Source: a virus
Length of the DNA stretch: 31,100 nt
IMG/VR virus record: IMGVR_UViG_3300020192_000057
Span: 1 to 31,100 of that record
Strand: one strand, 5' to 3'
Under the pieces are notes generated by a model. That model had not been told where the DNA came from and made no database searches. It saw only the letters and a list, made by a program, of their open reading frames with translations. A program made the translations under genes and the position numbers. The first letter of the stretch is position 1. Each line of letters opens with the position of its first letter. Positions 7,491 through 14,942 of this stretch are shown here, in pieces.

Positions 7491-8633
7491 ATGGCAGGTT
7501 TCTCATCGCTGGACGACTTCCTCAACGAAGTGACCGTCAACGGCAAATTCTGGCGCACCGATTGGAACAAGCTGACTCATGCCGTGGGCAGCGAGGCCGC
7601 CGGCTTCTGGTACGCCTACCCGCACTCCACCGGCAACCCCAGCGCGATGACCCTTGGCGCGGTCGGCACTGCCCTTGCCTGGCACCCGGCACACGACCGG
7701 CTGGCCGGGTCCATGCCCATTGGCGGCGATGTCAGCCCCGACACGAAGCACATCATCAACGCCAGCGCCTTCTCGGCGGTGGCCGCGTCGGTGCCCAAGG
7801 TGTTGATGCTCGTGGACATGCTCGGCTGGTATCCGATGACGAACACCACGCTGGGCGGCGATCAGGCCCTCGTCAACTCTCGGACGTTCACCGCGACCGC
7901 CGCCACCCCGACCGTGGTGACGTTGGCTGCGGGCTGGGACATGCAAACCCGGACCTGCATACGCCTGACCAACTCGGGCGGCGCGCTGCCGGCGGACCTG
8001 TTGACGGGCACGAACTACTACTGGAACCGGCTGTCCGCCACTACCGGAAATCTGGCGCTGACTCACGCCGACCTTGATAACGCGGTCTACGTCGCGGCCT
8101 CTGGCACCGGCACCGGCACGCATACGGCCACGATGTACATCGACCGCTCGCCCACTCCCGGCGCGGGCGTGCAGGCGTTCATCACCCCGTCCGTGGCCTT
8201 GGGCGCGGGCACGCCGAACATTCGGATCACCTACACCGACGCTGACGGCAATCCGGGTGCGCTCACCCCTGCCACGCTGCCGATCAGCAACGCCAGCTCG
8301 CCGATCGGGCAGGTTGATGGCAGCGGGACGGCGGCCGGCAAGTTCGGCCCGTTCCTTCCGCTCGCCGCGGGCGACAAGGGCATGAGGCTGGCCGAGCAGT
8401 TCAACTATTCGGCAACGCACGCCTCGGGCACGGCAAACCTGATCCTGGCTCGCCCGCTGTTGACCTTGCCGCTGACGACCGTTGGCGTTGCCGGCGAGCG
8501 CGACCTGCTCAACCAGGTCCCGTCCCTGCCGCGCGTCTTCGATGGCTCGTGCCTCGTGTGGCTCGGGTATGCCGGAGCCGTGACCACGGCGGGCTCGAGC
8601 TATTTCGGGCATCTGGACTTCGGTTGGGGTTGA
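7491..8633 (+). CDS. Putative structural protein, paralogue B with inserted module
   Basis: This 380-residue protein is a diverged tandem copy of the protein at 6612. The flanking parts (about 1-130 and 220-380) match it. Residues about 132-217 are extra: a Thr-rich beta module with a 'LP-x-DLLTGTNYYW' segment and a G-T-G-T-G-T-H-T end, of a kind seen as a shuffled unit in many phage structural proteins. The start ATG at 7491 follows AAGGAAAG. It probably forms part of the virion surface, since it lies in the run of repeat-rich genes between portal and connector. The exact role is unknown. Confidence 0.72.
   Translation: MAGFSSLDDFLNEVTVNGKFWRTDWNKLTHAVGSEAAGFWYAYPHSTGNPSAMTLGAVGTALAWHPAHDRLAGSMPIGGDVSPDTKHIINASAFSAVAASVPKVLMLVDMLGWYPMTNTTLGGDQALVNSRTFTATAATPTVVTLAAGWDMQTRTCIRLTNSGGALPADLLTGTNYYWNRLSATTGNLALTHADLDNAVYVAASGTGTGTHTATMYIDRSPTPGAGVQAFITPSVALGAGTPNIRITYTDADGNPGALTPATLPISNASSPIGQVDGSGTAAGKFGPFLPLAAGDKGMRLAEQFNYSATHASGTANLILARPLLTLPLTTVGVAGERDLLNQVPSLPRVFDGSCLVWLGYAGAVTTAGSSYFGHLDFGWG
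7884..8141 (+). other. Inserted beta-rich module in paralogue B
   Basis: This coding segment (residues about 132-217) has no counterpart in the adjacent paralogue and interrupts an otherwise continuous alignment. It reads as a self-contained Thr/Gly/Tyr-rich beta domain ending in alternating Gly-Thr. It could be a recombined surface domain. Confidence 0.6.
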
Positions 8634-8636
8634 GGG

Positions 8637-9401
8637 GTGGCCCTTCTCGGCAGGTATTCGGTTCTGTACAAGTCGCCGGGCTCGATGCTCGGTGGCGCGA
8701 CCAACGTCGGCTCGGACCGAGGCGCGCAGAACATAGCATCCCGGCAGCGGGCCCGCTTTGCCAGTGCGTCGTGGTCCCGCAAGTCGAGCGTGCCGGAGGG
8801 CTACCGGCCGCCCTACTCCATCATCATCGCTGTCCGTGATGGAGAGATCGCAAGCCGCGCCAGAACAACCGGAACCGGCGCGCTGACCGCAAGCGCCGCC
8901 GGCGGCAAGAACGGCGCCGCTGATTTGGCCGGCTCGGGCACGATTGTCGGCCTGGGTCAGTTGATCGTTTCGGCGGTCGCCGCTCTGGTTGGCACGGGCA
9001 CCCTGACTGGCAATGCCATTGCCAACCTGCTCGCGGTCGCCGCGCTGGCGGGATCGGGCAACGTCGTCGGGGCGCTGCTCGCTCTCGGCCTGCCGGCGGC
9101 GGCGCTTACCGGGGCCGGCACCCTGGCTGCCACCCGCTACGCGACGGGCACGCTGGGTGCGAGCATCACGCCGTTCACGGAACTGAGCCCGCAAAGCCTT
9201 GCGACGGCGGTGTGGGGCCAGATCATCGAAGCCGGCTACTCAGCCGAGGAAATCGTCAGGCTGCTGGCGGCGCACGCTGCGGGCGACGCGACGGGCCTCA
9301 ACGGCAGCACGGCATTCGTCGGCATTGACGGCTCCACGGTCCGTATCGAAGGCACGACGGACGGCGCAACACGGACGATCGGCAGCCTGAACGGATCGTG
9401 A
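8637..9401 (+). CDS. Repeat protein of unknown function, likely structural
   Basis: This 254-residue protein starts at GTG 8637, three bases after the previous stop. The N-terminal part (1-78) is Arg/Ser-rich with a hydrophobic strand near 60-67. Residues 79-178 consist of five consecutive 20-residue repeats, each opening with G-(T/S/A)-G and a small polar residue and otherwise made of Ala, Leu, Val and Gly. The C-terminal part has a 'F-TELSPQSLATAVW' segment known from other phage appendage proteins, then a glycine/threonine-rich end. The repeats may form a solenoid or glycine-zipper helix bundle. I infer a structural role from neighbours and repeat style. Confidence 0.65.
   Translation: MALLGRYSVLYKSPGSMLGGATNVGSDRGAQNIASRQRARFASASWSRKSSVPEGYRPPYSIIIAVRDGEIASRARTTGTGALTASAAGGKNGAADLAGSGTIVGLGQLIVSAVAALVGTGTLTGNAIANLLAVAALAGSGNVVGALLALGLPAAALTGAGTLAATRYATGTLGASITPFTELSPQSLATAVWGQIIEAGYSAEEIVRLLAAHAAGDATGLNGSTAFVGIDGSTVRIEGTTDGATRTIGSLNGS
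8871..9170 (+). repeat. Five tandem 60-bp coding repeats (20 residues each)
   Basis: Residues 79-178 of the protein at 8637 divide exactly into five 20-residue units beginning GTGALT, GSGTIV, GTGTLT, GSGNVV and GAGTLA. The units have diverged in sequence but show no length change, which points to a structural constraint on the repeat length. Confidence 0.85.
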
Positions 9402-9402
9402 T

Positions 9403-9690
9403 TTGAGCTGGCTAGGAGATTGGTTTGGTGACTGGTTCGGCCGATGGTATGGGTCGGGCGAAGATGCCGGCCCCTCGGCGTCTTTGCATGGGTCTAGCTC
9501 GGTCAGTGCGGTTCTTGTCGGTGTGCAAAACACGACGCCGCCGACCATCATCGGCGCAGGCTGGCGGCCCCAGCGCATCCCTATCGACCGTGGCCGGTTC
9601 CCGAGCCTGCGAACCATTCGAGACGAGGAAGACATCATCGTCGCGACAGTCATGGCCGCGATCCATGCGGGCATCCTGAAAGCCAAGTAA
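9403..9690 (+). CDS. Small Trp-rich hypothetical protein
   Basis: This 95-residue protein begins at TTG 9403, one base after the previous stop. Its N-terminus is a striking aromatic repeat, WLGDWFGDWFGRWYG (residues 3-17), followed by a Ser/Val-rich stretch, a 'TPPTIIGAGWRP' segment and a helical acidic-to-hydrophobic end. Its small size and Trp/Gly/Asp repeat suggest a short aromatic anchor or stacking motif, but no function is known to me. It overlaps the next gene at TAATG. No strong ribosome-binding site is visible, so coupling is likely. Confidence 0.6.
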   Translation: MSWLGDWFGDWFGRWYGSGEDAGPSASLHGSSSVSAVLVGVQNTTPPTIIGAGWRPQRIPIDRGRFPSLRTIRDEEDIIVATVMAAIHAGILKAK

Positions 9691-10844
9691 TGATCGAATA
9701 TTCAATGATGGCCGACGACCTGCTCCTCTCGGTGCGGGGCTTCGTCACGCGCAGTCTTGGGCCTTTGCTCGAGCGCGTGAAGGCGCTGGAGGAGCGACCG
9801 CTGATCCACGGGAAGAACGGCGCGGACGGCCTCAATGGCAAGGATGGCGAAGCAGGCTTGGCAGCAAGGGACGGCGCCGATGGCAGGGACGGGAAGTCGG
9901 TCAGCATCGACGAGGTGCGCGAGCTCGTGAAGCTGGCGACCGAGGCTGCATTCGCCGGAATGCCGAAGCCGAAGGACGGCATCGACGGAAAAGACGGCGC
10001 GCATGGCCAAGATGGCCAGCCCGGCTCGGCTGGCGAGAAGGGCGCGGCCGGCATCGACGGCAAGGATGGCGCGCCCGGAATCGAAGGTCAGAAGGGCCTC
10101 GACGGCAAGGCTGGAGTCGATGGTTCGCCGGGAGAAAAGGGTGCAGCCGGCATCGACGGGAAAAACGGAGGCGATGGCCTGAATGGCAAAGACGGCGCTC
10201 CGGGGATTCAAGGCAAGGACGGCGCCGATGCAGTAGACGGCAAGGACGGCGCTGACGGCCTCGCGGGCAAGGACGCAACCCCAATCGACGAGGATGCGCT
10301 GGTCGCCCGCATCGCCGAAGTGGCCGTGAAGCACATTCCGGTGCCCCGCGACGGCATCGACGGCAAGGACGCAGACGAAGAATCGATGATGGCCCGCGTG
10401 CTGAAGGCCATTCCTGCACCGAAGGATGGTGTCGACGGCAAGGACGCGGCGCCGATCGATCCCGAGCGAGTGCGCGATATGGTCAAGGCCGAAGTCGCCT
10501 CGATCCCTCGCCCGGAGAACGGCCGCGATGGCCGTGACGCAAAGGGCAAGGACGGGACCGACGGTCTGTCTATCGACGACTTCGACATCGAGCAGAAGGA
10601 CGACCGAACCATCGTCGTCTCGCTCCGCAACAAGGACAAGCAGGTTGCGCGCGAGATCAAGCTGAAGGGCCTGCCGATCGACCGCGGCGTTTACAAGTCT
10701 GGCGCTGCCTACCAAGAGGGCGACGGGATCACTTATGGCGGATCTTGGTGGCTAGCGCAGAAGGACACGAGCAACACGCCCGGCGATGCTTCCGGCGATT
10801 GGCGCCTGGCCGTCAAGCGGGGCCGCGACGGTAAAGACGCATGA
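9690..10844 (+). CDS. Collagen-like fibre protein with C-terminal carbohydrate-binding-like end
   Basis: This 384-residue protein has a short N-terminal helix (about 6-38) for trimerisation or attachment, collagen-like Gly-X-Y blocks (about 41-69 and 97-195, rich in GKDG and GIDG), and four amphipathic helix modules (about 71-93, 198-217, 229-243, 257-274), each followed by a P-x-P-(K/R/E)-(D/N)-G-x-D-G step. The last 50 residues (Y-x-G-x-x-Y near 335-341, G-GSWWLA near 350-356, a final D-W-R-L) resemble the small aromatic carbohydrate-binding domains found at the ends of phage collagen-like proteins. It is probably a trimeric head or tail fibre. The ATG at 9690 overlaps the upstream stop; an ATG pair at 9705 is an alternative start. 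Confidence 0.8.
   Translation: MIEYSMMADDLLLSVRGFVTRSLGPLLERVKALEERPLIHGKNGADGLNGKDGEAGLAARDGADGRDGKSVSIDEVRELVKLATEAAFAGMPKPKDGIDGKDGAHGQDGQPGSAGEKGAAGIDGKDGAPGIEGQKGLDGKAGVDGSPGEKGAAGIDGKNGGDGLNGKDGAPGIQGKDGADAVDGKDGADGLAGKDATPIDEDALVARIAEVAVKHIPVPRDGIDGKDADEESMMARVLKAIPAPKDGVDGKDAAPIDPERVRDMVKAEVASIPRPENGRDGRDAKGKDGTDGLSIDDFDIEQKDDRTIVVSLRNKDKQVAREIKLKGLPIDRGVYKSGAAYQEGDGITYGGSWWLAQKDTSNTPGDASGDWRLAVKRGRDGKDA
9975..10274 (+). repeat. Collagen-like triplet repeat region
   Basis: About 33 Gly-X-Y triplets, dominated by GKD, GAD, GID and GAP, form the longest repeat block in the window. At DNA level it gives a near-repetitive GGCAAGGACGGC pattern that could mimic direct repeats. It is coding and in frame throughout. 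Confidence 0.85.
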
Positions 10845-11560
10845 GCTACTACATCGACCCCATCTTCTGGCGGGCAAGGTACGTAGTCCCGCTGCCGCCC
10901 GGGATCAAGGTCATCTCGACCACGGCCGGGCCGATGATCTCGCTCGAGAAGCTGCGCCAACAGTGCGAGCTCGTGGCGATCGACGGCGACTCCGACGCCG
11001 ACTCACACCCGGACGACGAGTTGCTGATCGCCTACCTCGACGCCGCCATTGAGCACGCCGAGGACTTCACCGGCCTTGCGATCGCGCTGCGGACCTACGA
11101 GATGGCGCTGGACAGCTTCCCGTGGTCGAGCGCCTGGACATCTCGCGGCATCGAACTCCCGCGGCCGCCGTTGATTCGCATCGACAGCTTCTTCGCCACC
11201 GCCGCCGGCAGCGAGGGGGAGCTCGACGAAGGCGACGACTACCTCGTCGATGACTACCGCACCCCGGCGCGCATCGTTCCCGTGACGTCGTGGCCGAGCA
11301 TGACCCGGGCGACGAACGCGCTCAAGATTCGCTTTACGGCGGGCTACATGACCCCGGCCTATGAGGAGGCCTCGGACTTCTCGGCATCCGACTACGCGGG
11401 CGCGCAGCAACTGCCCGCGGCGATCCGGCAGGCGTTGCTCCTCATGGTGCGGCACTTCTGGGAGCATCGGAGCGATTCTGTCGACAAGACGCTGGCGACG
11501 ATCCCGAACGGCTTTAAGGATCTGCTCCGGCCGAAGAAGGTCATCTTGGGCATGGCGTGA
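10841..11560 (+). CDS. Head-tail connector protein (gp6-like)
   Basis: This 239-residue protein is expected to bind the portal ring and start the connector. The gp6-like pattern is seen after an unusual leader (1-30): a helical part with the segment LLIAYLDAAIEHAEDFTG (about 61-78), a strand and an 'ELPRPPLIRIDSF' segment (about 102-114) typical of the family, a 'IRFTAGY' strand (about 165-171), and 'LPAAIRQALLLMVRHFWEHR' helices near the end. The family is often shorter (about 100-190 residues), so the N-terminal 40 residues are extra. It overlaps the collagen-like gene by ATGA. Confidence 0.87.
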   Translation: MSYYIDPIFWRARYVVPLPPGIKVISTTAGPMISLEKLRQQCELVAIDGDSDADSHPDDELLIAYLDAAIEHAEDFTGLAIALRTYEMALDSFPWSSAWTSRGIELPRPPLIRIDSFFATAAGSEGELDEGDDYLVDDYRTPARIVPVTSWPSMTRATNALKIRFTAGYMTPAYEEASDFSASDYAGAQQLPAAIRQALLLMVRHFWEHRSDSVDKTLATIPNGFKDLLRPKKVILGMA

Positions 11561-11895
11561 TGGGCGAGCGTCGGCACTGGGTGACTTTCGAGAGCCCGGA
11601 GACGGAGATGGATTCGGACGGCGCCCAGGTCGATACGTGGGTTCCCGCGTTTCCGCTGAACCACCGGATGCCGTGCCAGGTCCGGGCGCTGTCGGGGCGC
11701 GAACTCTTCGCTGCGCAGGCGTCGCAATCGAAAGTTTCGACAGAGATCGTCACGCAGTACCGGCCAGGATTCAAGGCTTCCATGCGAGGCCGGCTTGGCG
11801 CGGAGGTGTTCAACATCGAGGCAGTGATCCTCGACCCGGAGAGCCGGAACCGCACGATCACGCTACGATGCAGCAGCGGGGTCAACTTGGGGTGA
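11560..11895 (+). CDS. Head closure / head-tail adaptor protein
   Basis: This 111-residue protein fits the head-tail joining family that closes the connector after packaging. It has a 'HWVTF' first strand, a 'W-x-PAFPL-x-x-RMPCQVRALSGRE' segment, a Gln/Ser helix, an 'IVTQYRPGFKASMRG' strand and a final 'VILDPESRNRTITLRC' strand pair. The start is ATG at 11560 sharing bases with the upstream stop (TGATG); GTG at 11557 is also in frame. Position directly after the connector supports the call. Confidence 0.85.
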   Translation: MGERRHWVTFESPETEMDSDGAQVDTWVPAFPLNHRMPCQVRALSGRELFAAQASQSKVSTEIVTQYRPGFKASMRGRLGAEVFNIEAVILDPESRNRTITLRCSSGVNLG

Positions 11896-12470
11896 AGTAC
11901 CCGGAGCGGCCGGCGTGGTCTGGCCGCACGGTGGTCTGCATCGCCAGCGGCCCGAGTCTCACGGCAGAGGACGTCGAGACGGTCCGGGAATCGAAACACC
12001 CGGTCATTGTCACGAACACGACCTTTCGCCTGACTCCGTGGGCCGACGTCGTGTTCGGAATGGACATGGCCTGGTGGAAGATGTACGGCAAGGAGGTTGC
12101 CGAGGTCTGCACGGGCCGGAGGATGTCGACCTCGCACGCCGCTAGAGCCTACGGAGCGGAGTCGCTGTGGCAGACGCCGTGGTTCCCGCAAGCGATGAAC
12201 TCGGGCGCGGCGAGCGTGGGGCTGGCGATGGCGTCTGGCGCGGCGAAGATCGTGCTGCTGGGCTTCGATTGCCAGAAGACAGGTGGCAAGACTCACCACC
12301 ATGGCGACCACCCGAAAGGGCTAGGTAACGGGGCATCGCTGAAGAAGTGGCCGAAGCACTTCGAGACTCTGGCGAAGGACGCGCAGAAACGAGACTGCAT
12401 CATCGTGAACGCAACCAGGGAAACCGCCCTGCGATGCTTTGAGCGAGTGCCGCTACAGCTGGCCCTATGA
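11892..12470 (+). CDS. MptE/DUF115-like Rossmann-fold protein, possible sugar transferase
   Basis: This 192-residue protein has a glycine motif, CIASGPSL (residues 16-23), right after the first strand, a second strand 'PVIVTNTTFRL', and a NSGAAS(V)GLA helix (about 103-111) followed by a 'IVLLGFDCQK' strand and a His-rich loop (about 134-140, with HHHGDHP). This pattern occurs in MptE/DUF115-like phage proteins, which are distant relatives of sialyltransferase-type folds; the reaction is unknown. The GTG at 11892 overlaps the head-closure stop; an in-frame ATG at 11868 is the alternative. It is the first gene of the sugar and methylation cassette. Confidence 0.7.
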   Translation: MKYPERPAWSGRTVVCIASGPSLTAEDVETVRESKHPVIVTNTTFRLTPWADVVFGMDMAWWKMYGKEVAEVCTGRRMSTSHAARAYGAESLWQTPWFPQAMNSGAASVGLAMASGAAKIVLLGFDCQKTGGKTHHHGDHPKGLGNGASLKKWPKHFETLAKDAQKRDCIIVNATRETALRCFERVPLQLAL

Positions 12471-13240
12471 GGCGGACGATTCGTGGCGGGACGGGGCTAG
12501 GGGACGCTCTCTACGTGCAGAGCGTGTGTCGGCATCTGGTGGAGAAGGGGCAATCGATCCGGGTCAATAGCGCATGGCCCGATGTGTTCCGGCCGCTCGG
12601 CGACAAGTGCGCGGTCGCGCCGTTCAGTCGCACAGCACAGGTCGTCGCGCACTACCCGTCCCGAAAGTGGGCGACCGATACGACGCAGTTCGAGGACTGC
12701 TGCATCACGGCCGGTGTGCCGAAGAACATCGACTTGCGGCTGGATTGGAAGCCGACGAATCAAACGCTGATCGACAGCATCGGATCGCGGCCGTTTCTCT
12801 GTGTCCAACTTCCGCGCACTCCGATGGGTCGCACGGATGGATTCGGCGCTGAACTGCTGCCGGACTGCAACGTGATCCAGAAGCTGATCGACAGGCTGCG
12901 GGAGAGGTTCTGCATCGTTCAGATCGGCTCCGGCCGGCCGTTGCACAAGTTCCACGGCATCGACGTAGATCTGGCCAACAAGACCACCGTATCGGACTTG
13001 CTCGATGTGGCGACCGCGGCCAGTGGGTTCCTCGGCTATGTGTCGTTCATCGTCCCGCTGGCTGAGTCGCTGTCAAAGCCTGCCCTGCTGGTCTGGTCGC
13101 GGCGAGGATTGAAGGCCGGTAGCCACTTCATCCGAGCGGTGACGCCGAAGAAGGTGTTGCACAAGCCGAGCTCGAAGTTCCTTTGGGACGACGCGACGGA
13201 ACAAGAGATACGGGAGGTGGCCGATGCGTTCATGCGATAG
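12467..13240 (+). CDS. Glycosyltransferase family 9-like protein
   Basis: This 257-residue protein resembles GT-B heptosyltransferase-type enzymes. The N-terminal GGTGLGDALY loop (residues 7-16) matches the acceptor-side motif of GT9, and the C-terminal half shows a nucleotide-sugar-like segment: a 'IVQIGSG' strand (about 149-155), then a small-residue region with D-L-L-D-V and a 'PLAESLSKPALLVWSRRG' stretch. It is shorter than cellular GT9 enzymes (about 330-350), and the usual D-S-G/H-x-A catalytic segment is altered, so the substrate and activity are uncertain. It overlaps both neighbours (ATGA at the start; 17 bases at the end), consistent with one coupled operon. Confidence 0.72.
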   Translation: MRRTIRGGTGLGDALYVQSVCRHLVEKGQSIRVNSAWPDVFRPLGDKCAVAPFSRTAQVVAHYPSRKWATDTTQFEDCCITAGVPKNIDLRLDWKPTNQTLIDSIGSRPFLCVQLPRTPMGRTDGFGAELLPDCNVIQKLIDRLRERFCIVQIGSGRPLHKFHGIDVDLANKTTVSDLLDVATAASGFLGYVSFIVPLAESLSKPALLVWSRRGLKAGSHFIRAVTPKKVLHKPSSKFLWDDATEQEIREVADAFMR

Positions 13241-13907
13241 CAGTCTCCTGCGCGAAACGTTCCACGGGAAACGTGTTGCCATTGTCGGCAGCGGCCCCGG
13301 CTCACTCGACAACGCGCCGGGTTTGGTGGATTCGCACGATGTCGTCGTTCGCGTGAACAACTACAAGACCGGCAAGGCTCAGGGCTACCGTTGCGATGTG
13401 TTCTACAGCTTCTTCGGCGGCTCGATCCTGAAGCCGGCCTTCGACCTGCAGCGCGACGGCGTGAAGCTCTGCATCTGCAAGTGCCCGAACTCGAAGTTCA
13501 TCGAGTCTGAATGGCACAGGAAGAACGGCAAGATGCTCGGGACGGACTTCCGCTACATCTACAAAGCGCGTGCCAACTGGTGGTTTTGCCCGACATACAT
13601 TCCGGACCGCGCGGAGTTCATGGAGGTCTTCGAGATGCTCGGCAAGCACATCCCGAGCACCGGCTTCTCGGCGTTGCTGGCTGTCCTCGCGCACGCGCCG
13701 GCCAGCATCTACCTGACGGGCTTCGACTTCTTCGCCTCACGCATTCACAACGTGAACGAGCCTTGGCGGCCGGGGAATCCGGATGACCCGATCGGGCATG
13801 CGCCGGAACGCGAAAGAGCGTGGCTTGCAGAACATTGCGACATGGTCACGATGGACGACAGGCTTACCGAAATCATGGAGGATGCGGGTGCAGTACTGGA
13901 CGATTGA
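13224..13907 (+). CDS. GT29-like (sialyltransferase-fold) glycosyltransferase
   Basis: This 227-residue protein shows the layout of GT29-type transferases. An L-motif-like segment (about 18-46) begins VAIVGSGPGSLDN and continues with VDSHDVVVRVNN; an S-motif-like segment (143-169) begins IPSTGFSALL and ends with YLTGFDFF; a His and a Glu (H192, E195) lie downstream, where the family carries its VS motif. In animals these enzymes move sialic acid from CMP-sialic acid; for phage and bacterial members the donor is generally not known. Transmembrane and signal segments are absent, so it would act in the cytoplasm. It overlaps the GT9-like gene and is followed directly by a methyltransferase. Confidence 0.75.
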   Translation: MRSCDSSLLRETFHGKRVAIVGSGPGSLDNAPGLVDSHDVVVRVNNYKTGKAQGYRCDVFYSFFGGSILKPAFDLQRDGVKLCICKCPNSKFIESEWHRKNGKMLGTDFRYIYKARANWWFCPTYIPDRAEFMEVFEMLGKHIPSTGFSALLAVLAHAPASIYLTGFDFFASRIHNVNEPWRPGNPDDPIGHAPERERAWLAEHCDMVTMDDRLTEIMEDAGAVLDD

Positions 13908-14454
13908 AATGGAAAAGCAGGTCGGGTTTCGACTCCAGACCTTGCTCGATAGCCCGCAGTTGCTGAGCGCCTATCGGCAGTTCGGAGGCCAGCCGTTTCG
14001 ACGCTCGAGCGTGTTCCATGGGCTCGAGGGCTTCTTGCGCGAGAACAACATCGCCGGCCGTCGTTGTTTCGAGATCGGCACATGGAATGGCCTCACCGCG
14101 GTCGTGCTGTCCCAGTTCTTCGCCGAAGTCGTGACCGTCGACATTGCACACAACGATCTGAAGCACGAGATCATCAAGCATCTCGGCATCACGAATATCC
14201 GATGCGTGGAAATCGACAGCAACGAAGACAAGGCGAGGGTCTTCGCTGACACGAAGTTCGATTTCGCGTACCTGGACGGAAATCACGCACAGGACACCGG
14301 GGGCGACTGGAAGCTGACGAAGGGCTGTGGCCGAGTTCTGTTTCACGAGGCGTGGCCGTTTCAAAAACCAGTTTGGGATCTGCTCCATTCGCTGCCAGAA
14401 GATGAGGTCGTCTGGGGCGGTGATGGTCTGGCGCTGTGGAGGCGGCAGACGTGA
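13888..14454 (+). CDS. Class I SAM-dependent methyltransferase (first copy)
   Basis: This 188-residue protein has the SAM-binding motif FEIGTWNG (about 61-68), an acidic end of strand 2 (VTVDIAH, about 82-88) and a FAYLDGNH segment (about 126-133), as in small-molecule or sugar O-methyltransferases of the Methyltransf_24 kind. Its core aligns with the product of 14939, indicating duplication. GTG at 13888 is preferred because GGAGG (13877-13881) lies six bases upstream; ATG at 13909 is an alternative. It overlaps the GT29-like gene. The substrate is unknown; a sugar hydroxyl is likely given the neighbours. Confidence 0.78.
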   Translation: MQYWTIEMEKQVGFRLQTLLDSPQLLSAYRQFGGQPFRRSSVFHGLEGFLRENNIAGRRCFEIGTWNGLTAVVLSQFFAEVVTVDIAHNDLKHEIIKHLGITNIRCVEIDSNEDKARVFADTKFDFAYLDGNHAQDTGGDWKLTKGCGRVLFHEAWPFQKPVWDLLHSLPEDEVVWGGDGLALWRRQT

Positions 14455-14942
14455 CCTGGCCGACCAGCCTCTACGAATACAAGGGACAGATGTTCCCCGA
14501 GTACCTCAAGACCGGCAACGCCTGCCAGTTCGTCACGCCGCTGGCCAAGGAGTTCTGCGTCGGCATTGGCCTCGACGTAGGGGCGGGCAAGTGGCCGCTG
14601 CCGGGAGCCATTCCTGTCGATGCCAAGGACGGCCGGGACGCGATGGAGTTGCCGCACGGGCAATACGACTACGTGTTCAGCAGCCACTGCCTCGAGCATC
14701 TGGCGAACCCCATCGCAGCCTTGGAGCACTGGCGAACCCGTCTACGGTCGGATGGTGTTCTGTTCCTGTCGCTGCCGCACCCGTCGATGACGTACTGGAA
14801 ACCTCAGCACTGCCGCAAGCATCTGCATTCGTGGCGGCCCGAGGAAATGGCCGAGATCGTCCGCGACCTCGGGTTCGTTGCTGTGATCCACAGCGAGCGG
14901 GATCTGTCTTGGTCGTTTCAGGTCGTCGGAAGGAAACCATGA
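14451..14942 (+). CDS. Methyltransferase, Methyltransf_11-like
   Basis: This 163-residue protein has a short SAM motif LDVGAGKWP (about 41-49), an acidic residue after strand 2 (PVDAKD), and the FSSHCLEHL segment (about 76-84) typical of type 11 methyltransferases, followed by 'LRSDGVLFLSLPHP'. It is at the short end for the fold. The start is taken at GTG 14451, which overlaps the upstream stop and has GGAGG (14438-14442) eight bases before it; GTG 14436 is possible but would place the start upstream of that site. It is the middle one of three consecutive methyltransferases. Confidence 0.78.
   Translation: MTWPTSLYEYKGQMFPEYLKTGNACQFVTPLAKEFCVGIGLDVGAGKWPLPGAIPVDAKDGRDAMELPHGQYDYVFSSHCLEHLANPIAALEHWRTRLRSDGVLFLSLPHPSMTYWKPQHCRKHLHSWRPEEMAEIVRDLGFVAVIHSERDLSWSFQVVGRKP

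Noticed and set aside
7503-9194. Long open frame (563 codons) on the minus strand
   Set aside because: It spans the opposite strand of two coupled + genes, shows low-complexity Arg/Ala/Gly composition and has no ribosome-binding site or known motif.
9807-10830. Direct repeats suggesting a CRISPR array or DNA-level repeat element
   Set aside because: The repeats are in-frame Gly-X-Y codons of a collagen-like protein, with no fixed spacer length.
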